64,000 bases of DNA from Coriolopsis trogii (taxonomy: Eukaryota > Basidiomycota > Agaricomycetes > Polyporales > Polyporaceae), in the NCBI GenBank assembly GCA_020543525.1, contig JAHYIO010000003.1, positions 2,790,001-2,854,000 of the forward strand, read 5' to 3'. Positions 1-10,096 of the stretch are shown piece after piece (the stretch's first letter is position 1; each line of letters opens with the position of its first letter). A program made the position numbers and the translations under genes. The notes beneath the pieces were generated by a model. That model saw nothing but the letters and a program-made list of their open reading frames with translations, ran no database searches and was not told where the DNA came from.

Positions 1-321
1 TGTCGCGACAGAATTGGAGGAGCGCACCGATTGCCGCACAGCGTCCGACTCGTCGTCCTCCGCATCACCCGCGACCGCCCGCGCCTCGCCGTCATCATAC
101 TGTCTCTGCTGCTGCTGCTGTTTGCCTCGGGAGCGAGTCCTGGTGTGAAACCGCCCGAGCGCCTCTAGAATCATATCCTCCTCCTCCTCCGTCACGACGT
201 TCTGAGATCCCCGCGCGCGCTGCTCGGCGAATTTGTTCTTCAGCTCATCGAGCCCGATGGGCTCGCCGGAGGAATTACGAAGCACGCTGAACCGTCGGGT
301 GAGACTGTACCATTCGAGCAT
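1..321 (-). CDS. 5' part of an unrecognised gene, cut by the window edge
   Basis: An open frame of 107 codons runs from an ATG at 319-321 off the left end. It starts MLEWYSLTRRFSVLRNSSGE and continues with a charged helix-like stretch, an acidic run (EEEED) and a glutamine run from a CTG/CAG triplet repeat near 107-122, then an Asp/Glu- and Ser-rich segment. Composition and phase look like real coding sequence: a structured N-terminal block of about 60 residues followed by low complexity. A pyrimidine-rich stretch upstream (about 620-1000 read on this strand) would suit a promoter/5' UTR. I do not recognise the family; no catalytic motif is visible in the part present. Confidence 0.6.
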   Translation of the reverse strand, partial: MLEWYSLTRRFSVLRNSSGEPIGLDELKNKFAEQRARGSQNVVTEEEEDMILEALGRFHTRTRSRGKQQQQQRQYDDGEARAVAGDAEDDESDAVRQSVRSSNSVAT

Positions 322-2160
322 TCGGGGACGGGGTGAGCGGGAATAGGATCGCAGAAGAGAAGAACCAGGACGCACTCGGGCAAGATCAGTGATGTGCGGA
401 AATCGCTCGCAGGAGGCAAGGACGGGAGCAGGTCGTGCGTGTCGCTGTGCACAGAAACTGATACTTCGGTGCCCGCGGGGCGTCTTGCGTCGGATCTTTT
501 GCTGAGAGGGCGCAAAACACGAGTGGGCGAGATGAAGATAGGACGGAGATGCGGTCAGAGCTGTGGTCGAGGGAGAAGTGTGGCGAACTTGAAGGACATG
601 CTTACCGGAAGCGGTGCATGACAATAATCTCTCGGAAGACTGCTTAGGGTCCCTCGATTCGATAGCCTCGTTGCTAACACGTTGAACGAGCGTGACTCGG
701 AAGAGGCGCGATCTGTCGTTTCGCGTGCTAGATGCGGGAATTATGGCCGGGATAGGGAGCGTGAGCCAAGGAGATATCGGCAATAGATGCGCAGGAAGAG
801 TGCGAGCGAGTGAATCAGACAATCAGAAATGCGAGGGGAAAAATGGAGCTGTGCTGGCCAAGCAGAGGCTGGAGGGGGAGTGAGGGAATGAGCGAGCAAC
901 GTGTAGAACACGAGTTGGATATGCGAGGCCAAATGCGGTCGTCCTTCTTCTCTGGATGTCTTTGGGGGTGCCGTAAGGAGACAAGACACACGGCTGGTGT
1001 GCGCGCGGGCGTCGGAAGAGTAGTCTGAAGACCTGGAGACGACGTGGAGGAGAGGCAGGACGCAATGGTCGAACACATACAACGACAAGTCCACAGTCTG
1101 CGGCCCCGGCGGCTCATTTTTGTCCAGCGGGTCCCGGGGTCCTTCTCCCCAGGTACCAACTCCTTCTCCCGTTATCGCGTTCAAATAGCACAGTTTCGAC
1201 TCTCTCACCGTCCAGAAGGGTGTATTCAGACGTCTTCCAGCTCACAATGAATTGTGCAAATAATTCGGGTTGAAGGCTAGTCACCAGGCAAGGATAGTTC
1301 ATGCGTGAGGTCCCCAAGGCGCTTGCATCTAGATCGACGTAGCATTTATGGAAGGTGTAGTAGTTCGTCTCGTTATTATAGGGTTATTCCAACGGTACAG
1401 TCCCGCAAATGATTCACAAGTGATGACATCTTTCTTACATATCGTTCATCACAGATTGAGATACTGTTGCTTACCGCCTCTCCTTCTCGCCTTTTTCGAA
1501 GTAGAGCATCTCTGCTCTCTTGATGGTGGGACGCAATTGATTACCTGTCTGAGGTCACATCGCACGGCCCTAATCGCTTAGCCTTCGACAAGTGGAAGTA
1601 GTCATGACCATTGCATCGTGACTTCGCGTACCCTGAAAATTCGGTCTCCCGTGACTGTGTCGTCTAGGCTGACAACGCCTCATGTCCGACATCCGCTCCC
1701 CGGTTCGTTTTCTTATGCTTGTCCTGCGATGAGCCCCCAAGAATCCATGCAGCTCGCTAGTCTCTCCTCCGTCCGCTTCGTTTGGCTACACACATACACG
1801 TTGCAGGACTAAACTAGTGTAATTTGAGCCATCGAAGTCGAGCCTTTCGTGATCGAAGGCGGGCCACGCTGTACTTCAGAAGTCGTTTCAGCTCGAATTG
1901 GGTGCTTCAACGAAGAGAACGCCCTCGTAGGCGCCTGCCCGAAGTGTGCCGACTATCGTGTGTGGAGATGGAGAGCCACAATCCAGAAAGAAGTATGAGC
2001 AGAATCAAGAGAATACAAACATCAGGTCAATCGACTTGGAAGATGATACAATAGGTGTACAACTCCGTATGACGTCTACGACGTTACTGAGTGCCGGAGG
2101 CATATCTGCCCGTTAACGGTGAGTAAGATCTCGAGGATTGGTCTACTGAATGTCCTTGAC
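322..2160. other. region with no firm gene; one coding-like block at 1209-1368 (-)
   Basis: No ORF here matches a family I know. The best candidate is an exon-like block on the minus strand at 1368-1209: it follows an AG, stays open for 53 codons (it includes the string YVDLDASALGTSRMNYPCL) and ends at a good donor (G|GTGAG). A possible preceding exon lies near 1450-1490 (before GTAAGC). An alternative reading splices at 1285 and ends with a stop near 1225. Without a start, a stop or a recognised motif this stays a candidate only. The rest (1500-2160) holds only short ORFs. Confidence 0.25.
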
Positions 2161-3074
2161 TTACTTCTTCGTCCATTCCTTGGCTGTCGCAAGGAACTTC
2201 GCCTCATCAGTCTTCATCAACTTCAAAATACGCCGTCACTCAGTGCGCGGTCTGCAGAAGATATTGAGAGTACTTACGGCAGCAATGTCGGGTTCAAAGG
2301 GGTCATCCGGACTAGGATTGTTCAGCTTCTCCTGGATCGTTGCTAATACTGCATACCACGCAATCTGAACGATTGCACAGCCACGGAGACTAGATAGTAC
2401 TCACCGGATGACAGCGTCACAGTAGGTTTCCACTGAAGACAGACATGCCATCATGCAGCAATGTAAATGAAGAGGACGAGGAGGTAGTGACGGCATGGGA
2501 CGAACCTGATCACGCAGAACGGGAACACATATATGACCCTCCTCATTGATCCCAGGATGGTAGATCTTCGTTGTGAATGCGACCTAAAGACGTTCCACAC
2601 GAGTTCAGCTCAAACATTGGATCTATCCATGATATCATCGGATGAACATACGGAGGGTGCTTTGAACGGAAAATTCTCTGGCAGAGACAGGGTAAAATGG
2701 AATGTGCCACCTTTGTACGGACTGTTTGCCTTGATTTACGGAGCATCCTAGCTGAGTGCTCCATCCGGATACATGGTGCAGATCATGAACACTCACCGCA
2801 GCCTTGATTGAACAATTCCAAAGAAACAAGTTGTCCTCCGCCGGCTCAACAGTCAAGCCCTACGCACAGTTACAACTGACTCCACGGCTTCAGTGATACA
2901 CATACTTCGATCGGATTGCTGTTGATGTCCTTCAGTTCCTACTCCGGCACACGCGCATTAGCAAAGTGGTTGAGTGTATCGGGCTGGTCGGCGGCACCTT
3001 TTGAATTCGACTAGCCAAGGTTCAATCAGTGAGGATTAGAACCAAGTGGGATTGTCGTACCGCAAAGCTGTCAT
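2161..3074 (-). CDS. E2 ubiquitin-conjugating enzyme, UBE2L3-like (145 aa, 9 exons)
   Basis: Spliced exons 3061-3074, 2998-3010, 2906-2938, 2797-2859, 2652-2729, 2506-2583, 2405-2432, 2278-2348 and 2161-2220 give one 145-residue protein starting MTALRRIQKELKDIN and ending AKEWTKK. It is a bare UBC fold: N-terminal helix, the PYKGGTFHF strand region, FPFKAPS, then the active-site segment with catalytic Cys86 (EEGHICVPVLRDQW) and the C-terminal NNPSPDDPFEPDIAA helix. It takes ubiquitin from E1 onto Cys86 and passes it to substrates with an E3. The usual HPN tripeptide before the active site reads HPG (residues 76-78). The first two coding exons are only 14 and 13 nt, but the encoded residues (ALRRIQKEL) fit the family exactly, so the model is well supported. 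Its start is 447 bp from the divergent ASH2 start. Confidence 0.93.
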
Positions 3075-3521
3075 CTTGAGGAATGCAAGGAGTGTGGTCT
3101 AGGAAGTAGCGAAGTGGCGGTATCAAGGAGAGTGGCACTGACTGGTCGTAAGCGGGGTCGGGCCGTGCCTCAGCCACACGCGTCGGCGCTTCTCTTGCTC
3201 TCAGCTTCCCGTCACTCCTTGCGTTGTACTCGCTCACAACTCTTCTCCCTCGACCACCACTCACCTCCTCGCTGTCGGCACTCCTGCTCAAGTCTCAGCT
3301 TGCCTGCATATACTTTGCTACTGAACGGTATCTCTTTCTTGCGCCTATAACTGGCGCGTACAAACCTCCTTCACCTTCTGCTTCGTGCCACCATCATTCT
3401 CCTGAGACCCTGAGCCTTACAAACGGAGAACATAACGGGAGACCTGTCAGTAAGAGCTACCAGTAAGTGCCTGTGGTAGTGGTCGAAAGCCTCGCCAACA
3501 AGCGTTTTGACAAGGTTCGCT
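3075..3521. promoter_or_regulatory. shared divergent promoter, E2 gene / ASH2
   Basis: The 447 bp between the two start codons is the only upstream space for both genes. It is rich in C/T runs on the ASH2 side (about 3185-3420), as is common in basidiomycete promoters. No clear TATA box was seen. That the two genes are co-regulated is an inference. Confidence 0.55.
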
Positions 3522-5703
3522 ATGGAGGTTTCTGCCGCATCTCGCGAAGCATCCTCGCCAGTAGTCGCCACCCCTTCCCCAGCACCCATACACCAGACAC
3601 AACACCACTCTCAACCCAGTCGGAAACGCAAACATGCAGCAATTGCACACGCAGCCGCGTCTCCCGCTCCTTCCGAATCTGGCGCGACCCCGGCGCCAGA
3701 AAACCTCGTCCTCAGTGGCCGACACGCCGACTTAGCCAACCGCCCTCGCCTGACGATCTCGCGCCATCCTGCCTTCGTCCCTGTAGGGGTCGGTTCTCAG
3801 TTCTACACCACAGAACCGTTGTGCTTCAACCGTCTCGGCTTCCGGTACACCCCAGCTGGCATCTCCCCCCTAGAGCTTACTCTTTCCTTCCGGACAATAG
3901 AGTCCGACCCTACCACATTCCGAGTCTCATGGGAAGATCGAAGTCCGTTCATCAAGGTAACACAGGACGGGTTGGGACTCCAAGGCGAGAAAGGGTTTCG
4001 GAGCGCCCGATGCAACGCGCCCATGCGCGAGGGCCGGTGGTACATGGAGGTCAAGATCGAGCGAGGGGCAGGCGACAACCTCCCCGGCCTGAAGCGCAAA
4101 GAGGGAAGTCACGTCCGTCTCGGCTGGGCGCGACGCGAGGCCCCTCTCAATGCTCCTGCAGGCTATGACGGCTACAGTTACGCCATGCGCGACAAGACAG
4201 GCGAGAAGGTGCACCTCTCGCGCCCGCGTCCGTACGGGCGCCCGTTCCAAACCGGGGACGTCGTCGGAATGTACATCTGCCTCCCACCGCGGCGCAAGCC
4301 AGACAAACGCGACCCGTACGATCCCGCGCACATCAAGCGCGAGCGGATCCCGATCGAATTCAAGGGCCAGGAGTACTTCGAGTCTCTCGAGTACCCTCAG
4401 TCGCAGGAGATGATCGCGCTCATGGATGCGAGCGACCGCGCAAAGGCGACGGACGCCAAGTCCCTGCCGTCGTCGAAAAAGAAGAGCGCGACCGTGAAGA
4501 ACCTTCCCTCCACGGGTCGCGGCAAAGGTGGCCTGCCCGAAGCGAGACCCATGCGCCCCGTCCCAACGCTCGGGCCCGAGTCGTACATCGCGTTCTTCAT
4601 CAACGGTCAATGCCAGGGCATCGCGTTCCAGGACCTGTACGATTACCTTCCGCTCCGCACACCCCCAAACAAGGCCGAACAAAAAAAGCGCGCGAACAAG
4701 GAGGGCCTGCGCGAGCACAAGGAGAACCCGTTCGACGACGGCACCCTCGGTTACTACCCCATCGTCTCCCTGTTCAACGGGGCGCAGGTCCAGATCAACC
4801 CTGGCCCCGATTTTGCGTTCCCCCCGCCTCCAGACATCGACACTGTCGTTGCGAACCCCGGCGCGGACATCAAGCCTCAGCCGGACGCGAAGCGCACCTG
4901 GCGCCCAGCAAGCGAGCGGTACGGTGAGTTCATGCAGGAGCAATGGGCCCTCGACGAACAAGAAGAGGTCGAGGCGAAGAAAAACCAGGTGCGTGTTTCC
5001 ATTCCTCCTCTCACCGAACTATCGCCAACATCCCCTTGTATCCTGGTCCGTATTCCTCCTCTGCCTCTGCTGCCCGCCCCAGCCCGCGTTGGAGGAAGCG
5101 TTCGCGCGACAGGAGAAGGCCGACCAGCAGAAGGCGAAGCGCAAAGCTCAAGCGGCCGCCGCGCGCAAGGAGCGTAAGGCTGCGCATTCCAAAGCGCACA
5201 CACACGAACCGCCAGAGACACATCCGTCCGGGGGCAAGCGCGCGAAGACCGCCCACGCGGGGATGGGAGCGGGGGCGGGGTCGGCCGCGGGGGAGCATGG
5301 CCTGCCCGCGCTCGGCTCCTTCCCGCGCGCAGACCCGTCAGCTGGCGTGGGCGAGTGCTACGCGCCGCCGATGATGATCCCGGCCTCGAGCGTGTCGACG
5401 CCGCGTGAGCGGGAGCGGGAGCGGGAGGCGTTCACCCCGGACCTGCTCCTGCGTGAAGGGGAAGGGAGCGAGCGCGTACCGTCGCCGGCGCCGACGGTCG
5501 ACTCGAGCATCGACGCGCAGATCGCGGGGCTTGCGGGGTACGGGTACGGGGACACCAGTGCGTACAATACGGACTACGAGGACGACCTTGTCCCGCAGGC
5601 TGAGGATGCGGGCGGGGGCGGTGAGACGGATGGGGAGGCGGAGATCGAGGTGGACCCGATAGAGGAAGCTGTAGATTATGCGTATGCTGTGCGGTCGTCG
5701 TAG
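3522..5703 (+). CDS. ASH2: Ash2/Bre2-type SPRY subunit of the Set1/COMPASS H3K4 methyltransferase
   Basis: Two exons (3522-4988 and 5083-5700, phase-0 intron of 94 nt, stop 5701-5703) encode about 695 residues. After a Ser/Ala/Pro-rich N-terminus comes the SPRY region: the string FRVSWEDRSPFIKVTQDGLG, then GLQGEKGFRSARCNAPMREG, WYMEVKIERG, VRLGWARREAPLNAPAGYD, YSYAMRDKTGEKVHLSRPRP and GDVVGMYICLPP, the hallmark order of Ash2/Bre2. A basic linker (about residues 315-350) splits the domain before YIAFFINGQCQGIAF, also usual in fungal Ash2. Exon 2 encodes a charged, low-complexity tail with Lys/Ala-rich helix and acidic C-terminus. I chose the ATG at 3522, as the in-frame codon at 3507 is TTG. 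Ash2 activates Set1 for histone H3 Lys4 methylation in the nucleus. No PHD finger is encoded. Large antisense ORFs here are shadows. Confidence 0.93.
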
Positions 5704-5963
5704 TGTAGTCTATACTGTAGCATTCAACACGCATACACACACCGCTCATGAGGTTGATCGATGGGACAGACGGATGTATTTAAAGGAGCGGACTAGCATG
5801 TGCTATTACAAACGGGAATAGTAGTAGATACAGTGTAGTCGGGTATAATAAAGACGGTTCGGAGACAAGGAGTGCGAGTGAGATAGCCACGATTAGGTGC
5901 CGGGACCACAGCATAATAATACGTTCGAACGAATGGTGGTGATTTATGATTTGGAATGCATCA

Positions 5964-8900
5964 TTACCAGCGAGGGGGCGGAGCGCGGACCACGTATCTG
6001 AAGTAGGAAGCAGTTCAGTGAATACTAACTAGCTTGCTCAGGTTTAGAGTCACTCACCCAGTCGTTTGTCCGTTGCCCTTTTGAATTTCGACCCGAATGT
6101 CATAGACGAGATCTCCAGACGCGGGGTCCCATTTGACGCTGCACCAGTTGCGTTTGCCCATGATGTATTTGCTCTTTGGCGAGGATCCGTCGGTGTCTCG
6201 TTCGAATACGGGTATCTGGATGGTGCATCAGCCCTGCGACTATACTTGTGGCGCTCTCGGTACACTGACCATGCACTCGTCGGTTTCTGCGTGGTGCAGC
6301 GTCTTGTGAGTCTTGGTGGCAAGCGTGGAGACCATTGTAATCACCCCGTTCGGTGGTCTGCTCAAGTATGAGATCCGCAGAGTGAAACGTCTCGCTGGAA
6401 AGCACTCACGGTGTGTTCACGATAGCACCTGTCACGTAAGTACAGCATGTGAGCTAACGATTGTTACTCGCAAGCAAGGATGAACACTTACTGGTAACGA
6501 CGTTCACCATGTACCGGAAGTCCAATGGTGGAGGTATATCAGGCTTCTTCTTCTCTTTGACGTGAGTCTTCAGTAGACCAACTGCCGAGCAGTGCACGTC
6601 GCCCGAGACGAAGCTGACCCGCGCATGGGCCCTTTTTGCATATTCTTGAAGCTCGAGAATGAACCAGTTCCTCTCTCTCTACGCGACGGGTATAACGTGT
6701 GAGCCTTAAAGCCTCACCGACCTGTCATCTTAGCATACCTTGTGCGCTTTTGCCGTCCAGTGATCGTTCTGCGAGTACCCGTGAGTAATGAAGGCTATAT
6801 CGGTCAACATCTGCACTCACCAGGTCATCAAGCAACTCCGCGTCCGCATTGAACTTGTTAACGAAACCGGACAGGCCCATCGACCCGCTCCTCCCGAGCG
6901 CAACCAAAGGGTTCAACTTCGAGTCCAGCGCGGTCTCAAGGAAGACCATCCGGGGATATGCGATAGGGATACCTAGCCAAACACAATCAGGACAGTAGAG
7001 CACTAGTCCTCCCCAGCCTCCCTCACCTATTTGAACAACCAAGTGTTCGACCGTCCTAGGAAGCGCGTCCATGCGGGCGAACACAGCCTTGTACTCCTGT
7101 GGACTGCAAACCTGGTTCTTCTTCCGCTCCGCTCTGGAGGGGTATGAGTAAATCGATCGACTGCGGAGTATCTCTAGCTGATGCGCACCGGCAATCCAAG
7201 AGGAGCATCTGGACATGAGGCCCCAACCAAGTCAAGAACGAGTGGGACGGGAACGGGATGAATGGCCCATCGCCGCCAATGATGAGTGATCTAAAAGGAT
7301 GCCGTCGATCGTCTCGACCGTCGACGTCGACTGACCGCATTGATACGTCAACCACATAGCAATTGGTATATAGCACGACTATGCTCACCGTTGATAAAAC
7401 ACTGGAACAGGAGGAAAAAGAAGTATCCTCGCGATCCAATGCTACGATCATTGTCAGATTAAACTCTTTATGGCAGGCGTGATGTCTTACTGCTTGAACA
7501 CCGCAGACTGCATGAGGTCATCAGGATCTGAGGACGTTGCGACGAGTTAGCAGCTTAACCAGAGGATGACAATAGGAGGGCTGTACTGACAACTGCCGAA
7601 TCCGTCGATCTTCACGAGGTTAACAGCATGTTAGTGAAGTTCTCAAGCGGGTGAGTTATTGCGGAAGCTTACCAGGTCTACACGGGTCAAATTAGCGTAT
7701 GACACACACAAGTCTCACGAAGCAGGCTCACCGTGATCATCTATGCGCATACACCCGGTCAGTAGAGATCGTCAGGTGAGATGGGGAAGCCGTACCAAGC
7801 ATGTTCAGCATCGGTCTACGCAGTAACTCATGTCAGACGAGCATCATGAGACGCCATATGACGAGGGAGAGAACACGTACATTGTGCTGTTGGCGCGCGC
7901 AAACGCGCCGCTCCGGAAGGTCTGACAGTAATGGTTAAAGTAGAATCGGTCGATGGCAAGGCGCATCTCGTCCGTCAACACATAGTTCCTCTTCGCGTCC
8001 GGCTTCAACTGCGTCACCCAGTCCTGCAGCTCCGGCTCGCGCACGATACCGTCGCAGTACAGCTGATCGCCACCACCAACGAGCGCATGGAACGGTTCCT
8101 CACTATGGTGTTGGAGGAGATCCATCCACACCGGGTCGTAGCCGCTCTTGAACCCTGGCCCACGGAAGTCGTCTGGGTTCACGCCCGCACTAAACCCGTT
8201 ACACTGTCAGGCTGCCCTCAGCACGCGTCACTACACGGAGGCCCGCACACGCGAAAAGCGCGTCTGGATCATACTCACTGAGTAAGCGGCCCAACGCATG
8301 TTCTGATTCCGTGCCGGGACGTGGAAGCTCAGCTCGATTCCGTTGTTAATCGTATAACTGATCTGCATCTCATGCGAGGTGAGGGGCACCTCAATCATGA
8401 AGCGCCAGAATGTGAATGTCCTGCCGCTTCGGAGTCAATGCTAACAGAGACACACTTGGCAGAGGGACTCACCCTCCATTGCCGTAGTACACATAGATCT
8501 CCTGACCTTCGACGTATCGCTGTTCGGGGTCTGCCCGGACGCCATTTCCATTCAGGTGGGTATCGACTGACAGCCCGTCAGGCGTGGCAGGCGCGACAAT
8601 GGAAAGTGGGTCGGCAGGATGGGGCGCAAGGTCGAACGACTGCCCATGCGTGCGCGTCGAGGTGTGCCGCTTCAGCCTGCCCGCCGGCGCATGGTTTGGA
8701 TCCCAGTGGTATGTAAGCGTCGGCAACGGCTCGTAGACCGAGCCAGCATCCGCAGCTGCGAGCGCGACGCTCAGCATCTGCCGCGTTCCATCGCGCGGAG
8801 AAATAAGAGAGAAATGGGGAAATAAGAGAGGAAGTGGGGGAACAAGAGAGGAGGGGGGAATTAGAGGAAGGGAGAGGGAAATAAGCAAGAGAGGAATGGG

Positions 8901-9666
8901 AAAATAGGAGAGGAAGAGAGTATGGGGGAAGAAGAGTGGAAGGGGGGAGAGAACAGGAAGGGGGGGGAAGAAGAGACGAGGGGGTGGAAAGAAGAGACGG
9001 GGGGGAATACACTCACTGACAATCATCGCCGCTCCCCGCCACACGCCCTGCTCATCGACCGTGTCGTATCGCAGAAGGGGCCCAGCCATAAACTGCAGAT
9101 GCGGCGACATGCGGGCGACGCGCAGGTGCCTAGACCGCTCGACGGCGTTCATGTTCCCAAGGACAGAGTACGTCTGGTTCGCCGCGCCGGGGAGCGAGGA
9201 CTCGGTACGGATCGTCTCGGACCAGCTCGCGTTGTCCGAGCGGTGGTCCGTCCTAAAGTACGACGGATCCTTGGGCGGGAGCGGCGGCGGTGGTCCGCGT
9301 CCGATGGAGGGGTTGGGCGAGGGGGGCGGCATGACCCCAAAACCTCCGACGAAAGGCTCTGCCATCGGGCCGACCTCTTCGACTGGTTGGAACCTGCCGT
9401 CGGGCCCGCGCTGAGGCGCGCTCCATCGCGCTTCATCCTGCACATGCGCATCCGGCGCGACCGACGTCAACGGAGCGGTGGTCTGACGAGACACGAGTAC
9501 AGACCTTGTTTGCTCGATGCCATGCGTGCCATCCTGGGTTATCCATATGCTATTGAAACCTGGTACGCGCGCGGGGTCACTGGAGGGGACCGGATGAAGG
9601 TAAGCTGGTCAAGGTGGTGGTACGAAAGAGAGCTTCGAGCTCAGGCGCAACGAAGGAGAAACGCAT
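5964..9666 (-). CDS. fungal PhoD-like phosphatase, many exons including 9- and 5-nt exons
   Basis: About 18 exons can be joined by conserved motifs. Main blocks in order: a Pro-rich N-terminus with PHLQFMAGPLLRYDTVDE (exon ending 9017); TADAGSVYEPLPTLTYHWDP (8473-8755); the segment ending NMRWAAYS (8279-8420); CNGFSAGVN through GGGDQLYCDG (7881-8203); small exons 7796-7815, 7732-7740 and 7673-7677 that together spell the metal-site motif PMLNMLDDHDL; IDGFGS; GYFFFLLFQ; GDGPFIPFPSHSF; AERKKNQVCSP; PIAYPRMVFLETAL; NDHWTAKAHK; SGDVHCSAVG; and a last exon 5964-5997 ending YVVRAPPPRW. The DDHD and SGDVHC motifs are typical of the PhoD phosphodiesterase/phosphatase fold in fungi. Substrate is unknown. 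The N-terminus is uncertain: an ATG at 9664-9666 opens ELEALFRTTTLTSLPSS but needs an odd 31-nt intron to reach the main frame. A 261-nt intron (8756-9016) is almost pure purine on the plus strand. Confidence 0.88.
8756..9016 (-). repeat. polypurine tract filling an intron of the PhoD-like gene
   Basis: From about 8805 to 9008 the plus strand is almost only A and G, in imperfect units such as GGAAGAAGAG and GGGGGAA; the transcribed strand is therefore C/T rich. The splice sites on either side (A|GTGAGT at 9017/9016 and CGCAG at 8760-8756) join IV to TADAGSVYEP in the conserved frame. The neighbouring introns of this gene are 50-75 nt, so the tract accounts for most of the extra length. Confidence 0.85.
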
Positions 9667-10096
9667 CGCAGGAGACGCGGTGATGATGAGTTCGGCAAGC
9701 ACACTGCCGCATCCCAGTGCTGCTAGTTGACTACCATATCAGGCAAGACAGCCGGTTGACCCCGCGCTGGGGTTTCGCCTCAAACCCTCCCGTGTCCGAA
9801 CCGTCCTCCCTCCGTTCGCAGAAGACAGGCAGAATGGCGGACGGGTGCACTGTTCCGACCATGTGTCTTCCTCGTATGCGTAGCACAGCTTACGAGTCTA
9901 CGACTTCATAACATACTTCTCGCAACGGCACAACGCTCCTGGACTAAACCCCACTAAACCAACATAATTCGCACATATTCCCAGAGAATCATGACGTCCT
10001 GTGCGCCCGCATGAATTTCATCAGACAAGCGTAACACGCTGTCCTACGCGACCCTACTTCTCCCCCCAAGCGAGCCCGCGCGTGGCCAGCTCTCGT
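9667..10096. other. intergenic, no feature seen
   Basis: Between the 5' end of the PhoD-like gene and the stop of the cyclase-associated protein gene there are only short ORFs. It must hold the PhoD-like promoter and the 3' UTR of the next gene. Confidence 0.5.

Noticed and set aside
3927..4961. 344-codon ORF on the strand opposite ASH2
   Set aside because: It mirrors the GC-rich codon positions of ASH2, is Arg/Val/Leu-rich and has no motif; the sense frame carries the full SPRY pattern.
4528..5703. Long ORF starting inside ASH2 exon 1
   Set aside because: Its first part is the +1 frame of exon 1 (Arg/Ser-rich noise); only the part from 5083 is the true exon 2.
8469..9494. 341-codon ORF of the PhoD-like gene read as one exon
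   Set aside because: It runs through the polypurine intron (8756-9016), whose translation is Pro/Leu/Ser low complexity; splicing restores the conserved IVTADAGSVYEP.
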